DNA of 64,000 nucleotides from Tunturiibacter empetritectus (GCF_013410875.1 NZ_JACCCU010000002.1:124001-188000); one strand, 5' to 3'. Counted from the stretch's first letter, positions 17,182-25,741 are shown. Notes: a model not told the origin generated them from the letters alone. Numbers and translations are program-made.

Positions 17182-18897
17182 ATGCCCGCCTTCCAGCAGC
17201 AGATCGACTCTACGCAGCCCACCCCCGCCGACATCAAAAATCGCCGCTGGATCTACATCCCCTACGACCGCTACACCGACCGCACCGGCCCCCTCACAGC
17301 CCAGCCCCCTGCCGATACCGGCATCGTCATCGTCGAATCCACGGCCAAGGCCCTCCGCCGCCCCTACCACAAGAAAAAACTCGCCGTCCTCATCTCCAAC
17401 ATGCGCCACTTCGCGCTCGAGCAGCGCGCCAAAGGCGTCTCCGTCCTCTACCACCTCTCGCCCCACAGCCACGGCCAGGCCCTCCTCGAACTCCAGCGCA
17501 AACGCCATCTCCCCACCCTCACCTGCATGACACCTGCCGAACGAGAACTACGCCTCGACCTGGCCACAGCCAGCCAACAAGGCCTGCAACTCCAACTCGT
17601 CGAAGACACCACCTGGGCCTCCACCACCCAGGACTTCCTCAACACCTACGGCCCTTACCAGCACGGCAAATCCTATGTAATGGACCGCTTCTACCGCCGC
17701 ATGCGCGAGCAAACCGGCATCCTCATGCAAAACGCCAAGCCCGTCGGCGGCCAATTCTCGTACGACGCCGCCAACCGCAGCCCCTACAAAAATGAAGTCC
17801 CCATCCCAACCCCTCCCGCCTTCCCACCCGACGCCATCACCCGAGAGGTCATCGCCCTCATCGAGTCCACCTACAGCCATCACTTCGGCACCACCGAAAA
17901 CTTCGACCTCCCCTGCACCCAATCCGACTGCGACCTCTTCTGGCGCTTCTTCCTCGACCATCTCCTCCCAAACTTCGGCCGCTTCGAAGACGCCATGCGC
18001 GACGACCACCTCCAGCTCTTCCACTCCAAAACCTCCGTCCTGCTCAACCTCGGCCGCCTCCTCGCCCTCGATCTCATCCGCGACGTAGCCGACCGTGCCG
18101 CCACCGAAGCCGTCCCCCTCGCCTCCGCCGAAGGCTTCATCCGCCAACTCCTCGGCTGGCGAGAGTTCATGCGCCACCTCCACGAACAGACCGACGGCTA
18201 CCGCCTCATAGCTGATCACGTCCCGCAAGAGTCACGCCCCCGCCCACAAGAGCCCTCGCCCAACCAGACCCCCACCGCGGCCAAAGCCTACCAACCCACC
18301 GAGCCGTCAACCGACCCCTACGCCGGAGCCACACCCTCCGCCCTCCACGCCTCGCTCCCTCTTCCCGCCGTCTACTGGGGCGTCAAATCCGGCCTCCACT
18401 GCATGGACACCGTAGTCGCGCAGGTCATCTCCGAAGGCTGGTCCCACCACATCACCCGCCTCATGGTCCTCTCCAACCTCGCCACCCTCTGCGGCTTCTC
18501 CCCCCGCGAACTCACCGACTGGTTCTGGTTCGCCTACATCGACGCCTACGACTGGGTCGTCGAACCCAACGTCCTTGGCATGGCCACCTACGCCGACGGC
18601 GGCCTCACCGCCACCAAACCCTACGTCTCCGGCGCTGCCTACATCAACCGCATGTCCAACTTCTGCGGCCACTGCCAATACGACCCAAAGAAATCCACCG
18701 GCGAAGGCTCATGCCCCTTCACTTCTCTCTACTGGACCTTCCTCGAGCGCAACCAGTCCACCCTCTCCAAAAACTTTCGCCTGCAGATGCCCTACACCAC
18801 CCTCCGCAAAAAATCCCCTGCAGAACTAGTCCAACTCCGCACCCGCGCACAAGAAGCCATCGCCCACCTGCAAAGCTTCAAGCGCCCCACCTACTAA
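17182..18897 (+). CDS. Fe-S bacterial photolyase/cryptochrome, PhrB type
   Basis: 571 residues from the ATG at 17182 (AGAGGT just upstream, tightly spaced); a longer frame from 17044 adds 46 residues without domain features. The N-terminal Rossmann domain begins NRRWIYIPYDRYTD, and the FAD domain includes GRFEDAMRDD and QLLGWREFMRH. The diagnostic part is the iron-sulfur site: one cysteine in SGLHCMDTVV, then CGHC followed 13 residues later by another cysteine (GEGSCPF), the spacing of the [4Fe-4S] ligands in PhrB. Family members repair (6-4) photoproducts with blue light or act as photoreceptors. An insert of roughly 40 Pro/Ala/Thr-rich residues lies between DGYRLIADHV and LPAVYWG. The name prefix phrB is not used because function could be either. 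Confidence 0.92.
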   Translation: MPAFQQQIDSTQPTPADIKNRRWIYIPYDRYTDRTGPLTAQPPADTGIVIVESTAKALRRPYHKKKLAVLISNMRHFALEQRAKGVSVLYHLSPHSHGQALLELQRKRHLPTLTCMTPAERELRLDLATASQQGLQLQLVEDTTWASTTQDFLNTYGPYQHGKSYVMDRFYRRMREQTGILMQNAKPVGGQFSYDAANRSPYKNEVPIPTPPAFPPDAITREVIALIESTYSHHFGTTENFDLPCTQSDCDLFWRFFLDHLLPNFGRFEDAMRDDHLQLFHSKTSVLLNLGRLLALDLIRDVADRAATEAVPLASAEGFIRQLLGWREFMRHLHEQTDGYRLIADHVPQESRPRPQEPSPNQTPTAAKAYQPTEPSTDPYAGATPSALHASLPLPAVYWGVKSGLHCMDTVVAQVISEGWSHHITRLMVLSNLATLCGFSPRELTDWFWFAYIDAYDWVVEPNVLGMATYADGGLTATKPYVSGAAYINRMSNFCGHCQYDPKKSTGEGSCPFTSLYWTFLERNQSTLSKNFRLQMPYTTLRKKSPAELVQLRTRAQEAIAHLQSFKRPTY

Positions 18898-18930
18898 GCT
18901 CCTATAACACCCTATTAGGACCTATGAATT

Positions 18931-18986
18931 GTCATCTCGACCGGAGGCGGCGCTTTTGCCGCCGCAGTGGAGAGACCCCCGCATTT
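18931..18986 (+). repeat. Fixed-end repeat with variable hairpin, copy 2
   Basis: GTCATCTCGACCGGAG, stem GGCGGC with GCCGCC around GCTTTT, then GCAGTGGAGAGACCCCCGCATTT. The ends match copy 25367 almost base for base while the stem differs. It is located between the convergent photolyase and DinB genes. Confidence 0.75.
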
Positions 18987-19040
18987 GTTCTCCTCTCCCT
19001 CACCCCAACAAACAAACACAACGAAGCTCACCGCAATCGC

Positions 19041-19589
19041 TCAATCCGCCGAAGCAGGAAACGCCGCATCAGCCTTGATCTCCTCAATCTGAAACGCATG
19101 CCGCAGGCTATGCTGGCTCAACACCACCAGCCACTGATAGCAATCCAGATCCCCAAACGAAATATGCGGAAAGAAATGATCGCGCAGATTCGCCTCCGTC
19201 TCTACAGCAAATGCAACTGACACCGCCCGAGTCTTTCGAAACTCAGAAACTAACTCGTCCCGGTCCGCCCACCTTCCCACCGGACGCACCACCTCTCGAG
19301 CAATCAGTTTGTTCTTCCGGTCATTCGCCAATCCAAGAACCAGCGGCTGTTTCGCCCCCACCTCGGCCTTCTTCTCAGGCTCTGCCACCGCTTCCAGAGT
19401 CTTCGCAATCGCCGACCGTATAAATCCCTCAAACACAATCAGGTGCTCGATATTATCCGCAATCGACCACCGCTCAGGCGACTCCCTGAAGCTCCACTGC
19501 GCCTCCGTCAGTCCACTCACCAACTTCAACAGCCTCACTTCACTCGAACTCAACTGCTCCAAAACAACTCGCCGTTCGCGCTCTTCCAT
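19041..19589 (-). CDS. DinB-family protein (cytosolic)
   Basis: 182 residues without a signal peptide. The DinB/YfiT-like helical bundle is recognised by LTEAQWSFRESPERWSIADN at 27-46, with the first metal histidine in NIEHLIVFEG (about 46-55), and by VVLSQHSLRHAFQIEEIK near the C terminus, with the second and third histidines. YfiT-like members may be Ni- or Zn-dependent hydrolases, and some are thiol S-transferases using bacillithiol. A link to bshC in this genome would be of interest, but there is no direct evidence for it. Sits alone on the minus strand, about 140 bases upstream from the DUF427 gene end. Confidence 0.88.
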   Translation of the reverse strand: MEERERRVVLEQLSSSEVRLLKLVSGLTEAQWSFRESPERWSIADNIEHLIVFEGFIRSAIAKTLEAVAEPEKKAEVGAKQPLVLGLANDRKNKLIAREVVRPVGRWADRDELVSEFRKTRAVSVAFAVETEANLRDHFFPHISFGDLDCYQWLVVLSQHSLRHAFQIEEIKADAAFPASAD

Positions 19590-19731
19590 AGCTCATTACT
19601 ATCCAATCAAACATCCCCAGAAAGCAACCCGCACAGCCGTCAAAATCTCTCAGCAAACGAAGTGACGAGTTCAAGATCTGTCAGTAACGAGTCATCAACG
19701 AAGACAAGTCATCAACGAACTCGCCCGGCAC

Positions 19732-20253
19732 CTACCAACCCAAGGTTCCCGGCGCACCCTTGAACGGCCCCGTCACATGCGAACTGATCCACCCGCCATA
19801 GAAGTCGCCAGGCTGCGCCACCACTCGCTCTTCATCCACCCAGCACTCGTCCACCCTGTTCGCATAGAACGCCAGATAGTCCTTCAACCCCGAGTAGCTC
19901 TTTGACGGATTCGCATAGCTCCACGCCACCCCGACAAAGAGCGATGCCCCCTCCTTCACCACGAGATCCCAATAACCAGCCACGCCCTTGAACTCGCAAA
20001 AACTCCCCCGCCGCCCACTCGCCCGCAGCAGTTGCATCGCCACGTCTTCCGGCGGAAAGTAGTACACCGGCGGATGGCTCGTCTCAAGAATCCGCATCCC
20101 GCGCCTCGTCTCCGCCACCACAACTCCCGCATGCACCACCCGCAGATGACGCGCGGTCGCTTCCAGCCGAGGCGGTCGCGGATAGTCCCAGACCGACTCC
20201 TTCCGAGTCACCTCGGCCTCCGCACCTCCCTCTGCAATCTCTCTTCTGTCCAT
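19732..20253 (-). CDS. DUF427 domain protein
   Basis: 173 residues. The DUF427 (YdhR-like beta-tent) pattern is clear: ESVWDYPRPPRLE, RHLRVVHAGVVVAET, RILETSHPPVYYFPPEDV and FCEFKGVAGYWDL, then VAWSYANPSKSYSGLKDYLAFYA with the conserved Tyr-Asn, and VDECWVDEERVVAQPGDFYGGW. The family occurs widely in bacteria and fungi, with no proven catalytic role. The protein is cytosolic with no signal peptide. Upstream of it, the divergent membrane gene starts at 20315. Family assignment is firm; function is unknown. Confidence 0.93.
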   Translation of the reverse strand: MDRREIAEGGAEAEVTRKESVWDYPRPPRLEATARHLRVVHAGVVVAETRRGMRILETSHPPVYYFPPEDVAMQLLRASGRRGSFCEFKGVAGYWDLVVKEGASLFVGVAWSYANPSKSYSGLKDYLAFYANRVDECWVDEERVVAQPGDFYGGWISSHVTGPFKGAPGTLGW

Positions 20254-20314
20254 CGCTCGTTCTCAACTTCAACTGTAAACTGCATCCACGCGCGGCCAGT
20301 CGAAGCTTTGTGCC

Positions 20315-20806
20315 ATGCACCCGTGCGATGGAGGTTCTGTGCACATCATCAAAAGTACCGACAAACCAATCGACCGGATGGATCGCCTCGCCGACATGGC
20401 GCACTTTCCCGCTCTGGTCAACGCCGGCGCCACCGCAAACATCCTCGTCACTCTTCTCATCACCTGGCGTCTGGTCCCGCACTATCCACAGACCTATGCT
20501 CCCGTCGCATGGACAGCAATCGTCCTTCTCGTAAACCTGTCACCAGTCGTCCTTCTCCGCGCCGTCTCCTTCAACAAAAGCCCCACTCCACCTCTGCGAA
20601 ACATGAGCTTCTTCCAGGACCAACATCGCTTCTCCGACTGGGTCTACCTCGCCGCCTCCGCCAACATGGCCTTCTGGATCCTTGTCTCCTGGTCGATATT
20701 CACGATCTCGTACACCCCAGCCACTCTGGCCGTCGTGCTTGCCGTTGCTTTCTTCGTCACCTTCTCGCCCGTGCTCCTGCGCTCGTTCCCCGCACAAAAC
20801 AATTAG
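20315..20806 (+). CDS. Small multi-pass membrane protein, unknown function
   Basis: 163 residues with four hydrophobic helices: ATANILVTLLITWRLV (about 40-55), VAWTAIVLLVNLSPVVLL (65-83), WVYLAASANMAFWILVSWSIF (110-130) and TLAVVLAVAFFVTFSPVLLL-like (137-155). The start may be the later ATG at 20378, since the first 21 residues are polar and the ribosome site is weak at both. No conserved catalytic motif is visible and I cannot name a family. Divergent from the DUF427 gene and about 100 bases upstream of the cysteine desulfurase on the same strand. Confidence 0.65.
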   Translation: MHPCDGGSVHIIKSTDKPIDRMDRLADMAHFPALVNAGATANILVTLLITWRLVPHYPQTYAPVAWTAIVLLVNLSPVVLLRAVSFNKSPTPPLRNMSFFQDQHRFSDWVYLAASANMAFWILVSWSIFTISYTPATLAVVLAVAFFVTFSPVLLRSFPAQNN

Positions 20807-20909
20807 CGAAAAAAGCCAACGACAAAAAAGAACCGCCACAACCAGGTTTAAAAACCTTCATACCCTTGGCTGCAAAACACGCTCGCACCCCGCACAGTAA
20901 AATAAACCC

Positions 20910-22382
20910 ATGCGCCGAATCTACCTGGACGCCAACGCCACCACGCCTCTGCTCCCCGAGGTCTTCGAAGCCATGCGCCCCTTCTTCCTCGAGCACTACG
21001 GTAACGCCAGCTCTATCCACCAGCAGGGCCAGTTCGCCCGCGCCGCCGTTGACCACGCCCGCGACAGCATCGCCCGCCTCCTCCGCTGCCGCACCTCCGA
21101 GATCGTCTTCACCTCTGGCGGCACCGAGAGCGACAACCTCGCTCTCTTCGGTACCCTCGGAAGCCCCAAGCTCACCGGCGAACCCGCCCACCTCATCACC
21201 ACCAGCATCGAGCACGATGCCATCCTCCGCGCGGCCCAATCCTTCACCGCGAAGAATGTAGAAGTCACCTTTCTACCCAGCACCCCGCAGGGCATCATCG
21301 AACCCGCTGCACTCCTGGCCGCCATCCGCCCCAACACAAAGCTCGTCAGCGTCATGTTCGCCAACAACGAGACCGGCGTCATCCAGCCCATCGCCACGCT
21401 GGCCGCCATCGCCCACGCCGCAGGCGCACTCTTCCACACCGACGCCGTCCAGGTCGTCGGCCGTCTCCCCCTCGACCTCAACCCTAAAGGCCCGCTCAAG
21501 GACGTCGACCTCCTCACCCTGTCCGGCCACAAGATCTACGCCCCGAAGGGAATAGGCGCGCTCTTTGTGCGACGCAGCGTCCGCCTCGCCCCCATGTTCC
21601 ACGGCGGCAGCCACGAGCGCCAGCGCCGCGCCGGAACCGAAAACGTAGCCGGCATCGTCGCCCTCGGCAAAGCCGCCGAACTAGCCCAGCAATGGCTCGC
21701 AGAAACCCCCGCCACCAATCCGGCCGAAAATCCGAGCACCATCAAAAATCCAAGCACCAACCAGCATCCTAGTATCACCACAAATCCGGGTGTCCCTGCC
21801 CAAAGTTCCGGTCCCACGACAGAACCGGGTGCCCCATCCTTCGCGCCCTTTGCGAAGGGTGGGTTACCGCCTTCCACAGGTTCCGCTCCCGCCCCAGAAC
21901 CGGGTGCCCCATACATCGACTCTGATGTGTGGGCACCGGGCGCAAGCCCGACCGCTCTCCTCGACCGAGCCGACAGCCCCACCCACCTCACAGCCCTCCG
22001 CGACCGCCTCGAGCGCGGCATCCTTTCCCAGGTAGAAGAGTGCGGCGTCAACGGAGCCGGAGCACCCCGCGTCTCCAACACCACCAGCCTCTACTTCGAC
22101 CACATCGAAGCCGAAGCCCTCGTCATCGCCCTCGACCTCAAGGGCCTCTCCGTCAGTGGAGGTTCCGCCTGCCAGTCCGGCGCCACCGAACCCTCTCACG
22201 TCCTAACCGCCATGGGCCTCTCCCCCGCCCGCGCCCGGGCCAGCATCCGCTTCTCCCTCTCCCGCCTCACCACCGCCGAAGAGATCGACCTGGCCCTTAC
22301 ACTGATCCCCGCCGCCGTAGCCCGCCTCCGCGACCTCAGCCCCACCTGGCGCAAGTCCCCCACCGCCCTGATCCCCGCATAA
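20910..22382 (+). CDS. Cysteine desulfurase (NifS/IscS-like) with in-frame repeat insertion
   Basis: 490 residues where about 385-400 is normal. The enzyme body is intact: YLDANATTPL at 5, TSGGTESDNLAL near 67, NNETGVIQP near 150, the PLP lysine Lys208 in SGHKIYAPKG, and the active-site Cys421 in SGGSACQSG. It uses PLP to move sulfur from cysteine for Fe-S clusters or tRNA thiolation; MnmA at 39138 needs such a donor. Between AQQWLAE (near 262) and LTALRDRLERGIL (near 360) lies a segment of roughly 85 extra residues, Pro/Thr/Ser-rich. It contains translated copies of two palindromic elements (21826 and 21901). The insert sits before the small-domain re-entry, away from the active site, so activity is likely kept; this is inference. 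Confidence 0.93.
   Translation: MRRIYLDANATTPLLPEVFEAMRPFFLEHYGNASSIHQQGQFARAAVDHARDSIARLLRCRTSEIVFTSGGTESDNLALFGTLGSPKLTGEPAHLITTSIEHDAILRAAQSFTAKNVEVTFLPSTPQGIIEPAALLAAIRPNTKLVSVMFANNETGVIQPIATLAAIAHAAGALFHTDAVQVVGRLPLDLNPKGPLKDVDLLTLSGHKIYAPKGIGALFVRRSVRLAPMFHGGSHERQRRAGTENVAGIVALGKAAELAQQWLAETPATNPAENPSTIKNPSTNQHPSITTNPGVPAQSSGPTTEPGAPSFAPFAKGGLPPSTGSAPAPEPGAPYIDSDVWAPGASPTALLDRADSPTHLTALRDRLERGILSQVEECGVNGAGAPRVSNTTSLYFDHIEAEALVIALDLKGLSVSGGSACQSGATEPSHVLTAMGLSPARARASIRFSLSRLTTAEEIDLALTLIPAAVARLRDLSPTWRKSPTALIPA
21826..21863 (+). repeat. Palindromic element inside cysteine desulfurase, copy 3
   Basis: CGGGTGCCCCATCC start and a 12-base stem CCCATCCTTCGC/GCGAAGGGTGGG with one wobble. Read in frame as PGAPSFAPFAKGG. 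It is the same element as at 56420, and is translated in the same frame there. No clear second hairpin follows, but a CCGCTCCC occurs 20-30 bases later. Confidence 0.85.
21901..21960 (+). repeat. Two-hairpin palindromic element inside cysteine desulfurase, copy 4
   Basis: CGGGTGCCCCA start, hairpin 1 (CATACATC with GATGTGTG), hairpin 2 (CGGGC with GCCCG around GCAA), end CCGCTCTCC. Read in frame as PGAPYIDSDVWAPGASPTAL. A copy with only a few differences lies in the non-coding gap at 25513. Confidence 0.85.
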
Positions 22383-22395
22383 CCCGGAAAACAAA

Positions 22396-22420
22396 AGCCG
22401 CCTCGCAAGGGGCGGCCTTC
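22396..22420 (+). terminator. Hairpin after the cysteine desulfurase gene
   Basis: AAGCCGCC and GGCGGCCTT pair around TCGCAAGG, 14 bases after the stop codon. This is a probable intrinsic terminator, though followed only by TTCATAC rather than a long T-run. Confidence 0.55.
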
Positions 22421-22572
22421 ATACAAAATAAATCCCCAAAAGCTGGCGTATCTTCCATCACGGAAAAACACGCGGCGAAACACCACGTTCCACCACGCAT
22501 CTCACCACAACTACACCATCAAAACACCACGTCCAGAACACCATTTTTCCCAAAAACCCCAGTAATACGCCC

Positions 22573-24456
22573 TTACAGGTACCACGGAATATTAACCACC
22601 ACAATCCGCTGATTCCCCTTCACCAGCAGTAGCAGCTTCAGCAGCTGAACCCGCTGATTATGCAGCGCATTCTCCCACCAGTGCCGCACCACCAGCTCCG
22701 GCAGCAGCACCGCCACCTTCCGCCCGGGATTCTCCTCCTCGAGCTTCAGAATGTAATCCATCAGCGGAGTAATAACGAACCGGTAGTTCGAAGGAATCGT
22801 CACCAGCTCCGGCTCCTGCAGCCCCTCCCGCTTGATCGGCGCCATCACATGCTCATCCCATATCTCATCCAGGCTGCCCTCCTCGTCGTCCGAGTGAACA
22901 TGCACCACCTTGATCTCCTTCGACAGCAACAGCCCGAACCGCATCGCCTTCTCCGTAATCCGGTCCCAGCGCGCCATCGGTATCACCACAATCGGCTCCT
23001 GCAGATTCACCAGGTTCAACGGAGCCATATCCGACATCTCTCGCCGCACCCGCGAGTAGTGCCGCTTCACCACCCACATGATCCCGATCAACACCGGCAC
23101 CAGCAGCGCCGTCACCCATGCGCCCGCCCGAAACTTCGCCACCAGCACGACGACTGTTGTAATCCCCGTCGCCACCGCGCCAATGCCATTCACAAACATG
23201 TGCCAAACGCGTCCCGGATGCGCCTCGCCCTTCTTCCAATGCACCACCATTCCCGCCTGCGACAGCGTGAACGCAAGAAACGCTCCAATCGCATACAGCG
23301 GAATCAGCCGGTCCGTCACACCGCCAAACAGAATCAGGATCACCGCCGTGAACCCGGTCAGCGCATAGATCCCATGCGAATACAGCAGTCGCCGCCCGCG
23401 CAGAATAAACACATGCGGCAGATAATCATGCATCGCAATCGCCCTGGTCAGCCGCGGAAAATCCGCGAACGCCGTATTAGCACTCAACGCCAGAGCCACC
23501 AACACGCTGCCCATCGTCAGAAAATAAAACCATCCCCGCCCAAACACCGCAGTAACCAGCAAGCTCAGCAAACTTTGAAAATGCGCCGCATCCGGGTCCA
23601 TCGGCATCACCCGATACGTCTTCGCCAGGTAAGCAATCCCGAACAACAGAACCATCAATATCCCAATGATCACCGTTAGCGTCCGCTGCGCCCGCTGCAC
23701 TCTCGGCTCGCCAAACGCCATCACGCCGTTCGACACCGCCTCTACCCCGGTCATCGCCGCGCATCCGCTTGCAAACGACTTCAACAGCATCCACATTCCC
23801 AGCGTCCCAACGCTGGCCGGCAGCGCAGCAGGAATCGGAGCCATCGGCATCGGATGCCCTCCCGCGTGAATCGTCTTCCACATTCCGACCACAATCAGTG
23901 CCAGCAGCGTACTGACAAAAAGGAACGTAGGCAGCATAAATGCCGTTCCCGTATCCTTCACGCCACGCATGTTCACCAGCGCGAGAATCACAAGGATTAT
24001 CAGGCAGATCAGCAGCGTGTGGCTTTGCAGCCCGGCGAATCGCGTACCCTGCACCGACGACGTCAGCGCCGTCACACCCGCCGAGATTCCCACCGCCGCC
24101 GTCAAAATGTAGTCGATCATCAGCGCCGCCGCTGCCAGCAGCCCGGGCTTCTCCCCCAGGTTCTCCGACGCCACCGTATAGCTCCCACCGCCACCCGGAT
24201 ACGCCGCAATCGTCTGCCGATAGCTGAAGTACACAATCGCCAGCAGGATCAGGATCGCCCCGATAATCCGCCAGCCATACTCCACGCCGCCGATCCCCAG
24301 CGGAATCAGCAGCGTCATCGCCGCCTCAGGCCCGTACGCCGCGCTCGTCAGCCCATCCAGGCCAAAGATAGGAATTCCGGCAGCAACACCAATGTGCTCT
24401 GCCCGCTCCTCACTCGTAGCAAGCGGTCGTCCAATAATCGAATCTGTAAGTGACAT
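22573..24456 (-). CDS. APC-superfamily transporter, KimA/YdaO-like
   Basis: 627 residues with twelve or so membrane helices in the first 470 and a soluble C-terminal domain. The N-terminal segment GLDGLTSAAYGPEAA (helix 1 break), then YRQTIAAYPGGGGSYTVASENLG, is the substrate-binding signature of the APC fold. DYILTAAVGISAGV, SASGCAAMTGVEAVSNGV-like (here FASGCAAMTGVEAVSNG) and ALSANTAFADFPRL match long family members related to KimA, a potassium/proton symporter controlled by cyclic-di-AMP in Bacillus. The C-terminal part (VVIPMARWDRITEKAMRFG, KVVHVHSDDE) resembles a USP-like regulatory fold. Substrate (potassium or amino acid) is not certain. Its upstream gap holds a composite repeat and no riboswitch that I can see. 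Confidence 0.85.
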   Translation of the reverse strand: MSLTDSIIGRPLATSEERAEHIGVAAGIPIFGLDGLTSAAYGPEAAMTLLIPLGIGGVEYGWRIIGAILILLAIVYFSYRQTIAAYPGGGGSYTVASENLGEKPGLLAAAALMIDYILTAAVGISAGVTALTSSVQGTRFAGLQSHTLLICLIILVILALVNMRGVKDTGTAFMLPTFLFVSTLLALIVVGMWKTIHAGGHPMPMAPIPAALPASVGTLGMWMLLKSFASGCAAMTGVEAVSNGVMAFGEPRVQRAQRTLTVIIGILMVLLFGIAYLAKTYRVMPMDPDAAHFQSLLSLLVTAVFGRGWFYFLTMGSVLVALALSANTAFADFPRLTRAIAMHDYLPHVFILRGRRLLYSHGIYALTGFTAVILILFGGVTDRLIPLYAIGAFLAFTLSQAGMVVHWKKGEAHPGRVWHMFVNGIGAVATGITTVVVLVAKFRAGAWVTALLVPVLIGIMWVVKRHYSRVRREMSDMAPLNLVNLQEPIVVIPMARWDRITEKAMRFGLLLSKEIKVVHVHSDDEEGSLDEIWDEHVMAPIKREGLQEPELVTIPSNYRFVITPLMDYILKLEEENPGRKVAVLLPELVVRHWWENALHNQRVQLLKLLLLVKGNQRIVVVNIPWYL

Positions 24457-24592
24457 ACGATTTAGATCGTACCGCCTCTGTCAACTCAACTCACTCAATC
24501 TCTTTATTTAACCTTCACTCCCTCGAAAAAGTCGTAAAGATCGCATAAAGACCGCGCTTTCTATTCCGCCTCCCACAGCCAAAGTCCGTGCC

Positions 24593-24688
24593 GACCAGCG
24601 GAAGGCCACGCGCAGTTGATCCCGCCAAAACAAGGTATACAAGTCACGAAGTGACCGCGCCACGCGCAGTGGGCCCGTCCGGTAGGAC
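24593..24688 (+). repeat. Composite palindromic element, copy 1
   Basis: Starts GACCAGCGGAAGG and runs through CCAAAACAAGGTATACAAG, a GTCAC-GAA-GTGAC hairpin and a CCAC/GTGG hairpin, to GGGCCCGTCCGGTAGGAC. Copies with the same order of parts lie at 29810 and 59116. Located in the gap between divergent transporter and peroxidase genes. Confidence 0.8.
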
Positions 24689-24732
24689 ACAGCGCACCTA
24701 TAATCAACTCACTAAAGCTCTCAGGAGAATCC

Positions 24733-25299
24733 ATGTCCCCCGCTGCTCTCTACGACATCCCCGTTCACAAAATCACCGGCGAAAGCACCTCCCTCGCCGA
24801 CTACCGCGGCAAAGTCCTCCTCATCGTCAACGTCGCCTCCAAGTGCGGTCTCACCCCCCAGTACGACGCCCTCGAAAAGATCTACGCCCGCTTCAAAGAC
24901 TCCGGCCTCGTCGTCTGCGGCTTCCCCGCCAACGACTTCGGTGCTCAGGAGCCAGGTTCCAACGAGGACATCCAGACCTTCTGCCGTTCCACCTTCGGTG
25001 TCGACTTCCCCATGTTCTCCAAGATCACCGTCACTGGCCCTGACACTCACCCTCTGTACCAATCCCTCATCGCCGCCCAGCCAAAGGCCACCAGCCCCGG
25101 CCGCAAAGCCTTCCGCGAAAACCTGAACGGCTTTCTCCAACAGCACAAAACCACCACCAACCCCGAACCCGGCATCCTCTGGAACTTCGAAAAGTTCCTC
25201 GTCGACCGCAACGGCAACGTCGCCGCCCGCTTCTCTCCCGAAGTCCTGCCCGACGATCCGGCCATTGTCGCCGCCATCGAATCCGCACTCAACTCCTGA
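24733..25299 (+). CDS. Glutathione peroxidase-family thiol peroxidase
   Basis: 188 residues. The catalytic cysteine is Cys38 in NVASKCGLTPQY; the tetrad continues with FPANDFGAQEPG (Gln present; the usual FPCNQ Cys is Ala) and LWNFEKFLVD (Trp-Asn present). Cys, not selenocysteine, is used. The bacterial family reduces hydrogen or lipid peroxides using thioredoxin or a low-molecular-weight thiol. Glutathione may be absent here, since bacillithiol synthesis (bshC) is encoded. No signal peptide; cytosolic. A SD-like AGGAGAA lies just before the ATG. The end LNS is the normal terminus. Confidence 0.95.
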   Translation: MSPAALYDIPVHKITGESTSLADYRGKVLLIVNVASKCGLTPQYDALEKIYARFKDSGLVVCGFPANDFGAQEPGSNEDIQTFCRSTFGVDFPMFSKITVTGPDTHPLYQSLIAAQPKATSPGRKAFRENLNGFLQQHKTTTNPEPGILWNFEKFLVDRNGNVAARFSPEVLPDDPAIVAAIESALNS

Positions 25300-25366
25300 A
25301 CATCGAACCACAAACCTTAAGCCGGAGAGCACTCTGAGAGAATGTCTCAAAACTCCTCTCCAAATT

Positions 25367-25428
25367 GTCATTTCGACCGGAGCCGCGCAGTCTCATCGCG
25401 CGGCGGAGTGGAGAAACCCCCGCATTTC
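25367..25428 (+). repeat. Fixed-end repeat with variable hairpin, copy 3
   Basis: GTCATTTCGACCGGAG, stem CCGCGC with GCGCGG, then CGGAGTGGAGAAACCCCCGCATTT. Outer sequences match copy 18931 nearly exactly; the stem is a different sequence of the same geometry. Confidence 0.75.
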
Positions 25429-25512
25429 GCTCTTTGCTTCTATCTTTCGCCAATCCACAGCCTTCGGGCGCTAATTTATTAGAAGCGTCTCTGAGGGCCA
25501 ATAAACAGCCCG

Positions 25513-25572
25513 CGGGTGCCCCACACATCGACCTTGATGTGTGGGCATCGGGCGCTAGCCCGACCGCTCTCC
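25513..25572 (+). repeat. Two-hairpin palindromic element, copy 5 (intergenic)
   Basis: CGGGTGCCCCA start, hairpin 1 (CCACACATC with GATGTGTGG), hairpin 2 (CGGGC with GCCCG around GCTA), end CCGCTCTCC. It is nearly identical to the in-gene copy at 21901, so the same element occurs both translated and untranslated in this window. Confidence 0.85.
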
Positions 25573-25741
25573 TCCAATCTTCTCTCCGCCACCAGCTCCA
25601 ACTCCACCTCGCAGCCTCCGCGACCGCATTAGAGACATACCAACCGCAGCCCACCGCTTTTAGCGTCTTCTCCAACCTCTACATCGTCTATTCTTCTAAT
25701 ATCTAAAATCTTCGCCTCACTTCGAGAGGAACTTCCCGCTC

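Larger units (their letters stand above)
25300..25741. other. 442-base gap filled by repeats
   Basis: No gene is supported. It holds a fixed-end repeat at 25367-25428 and a two-hairpin element at 25513-25572. The last 100 bases, before the M61 peptidase, contain TATTCTTCTAATATCTAAAAT (AT-rich) and a ribosome site CGAGAGGAAC, so the promoter of the peptidase is probably there. Confidence 0.6.
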
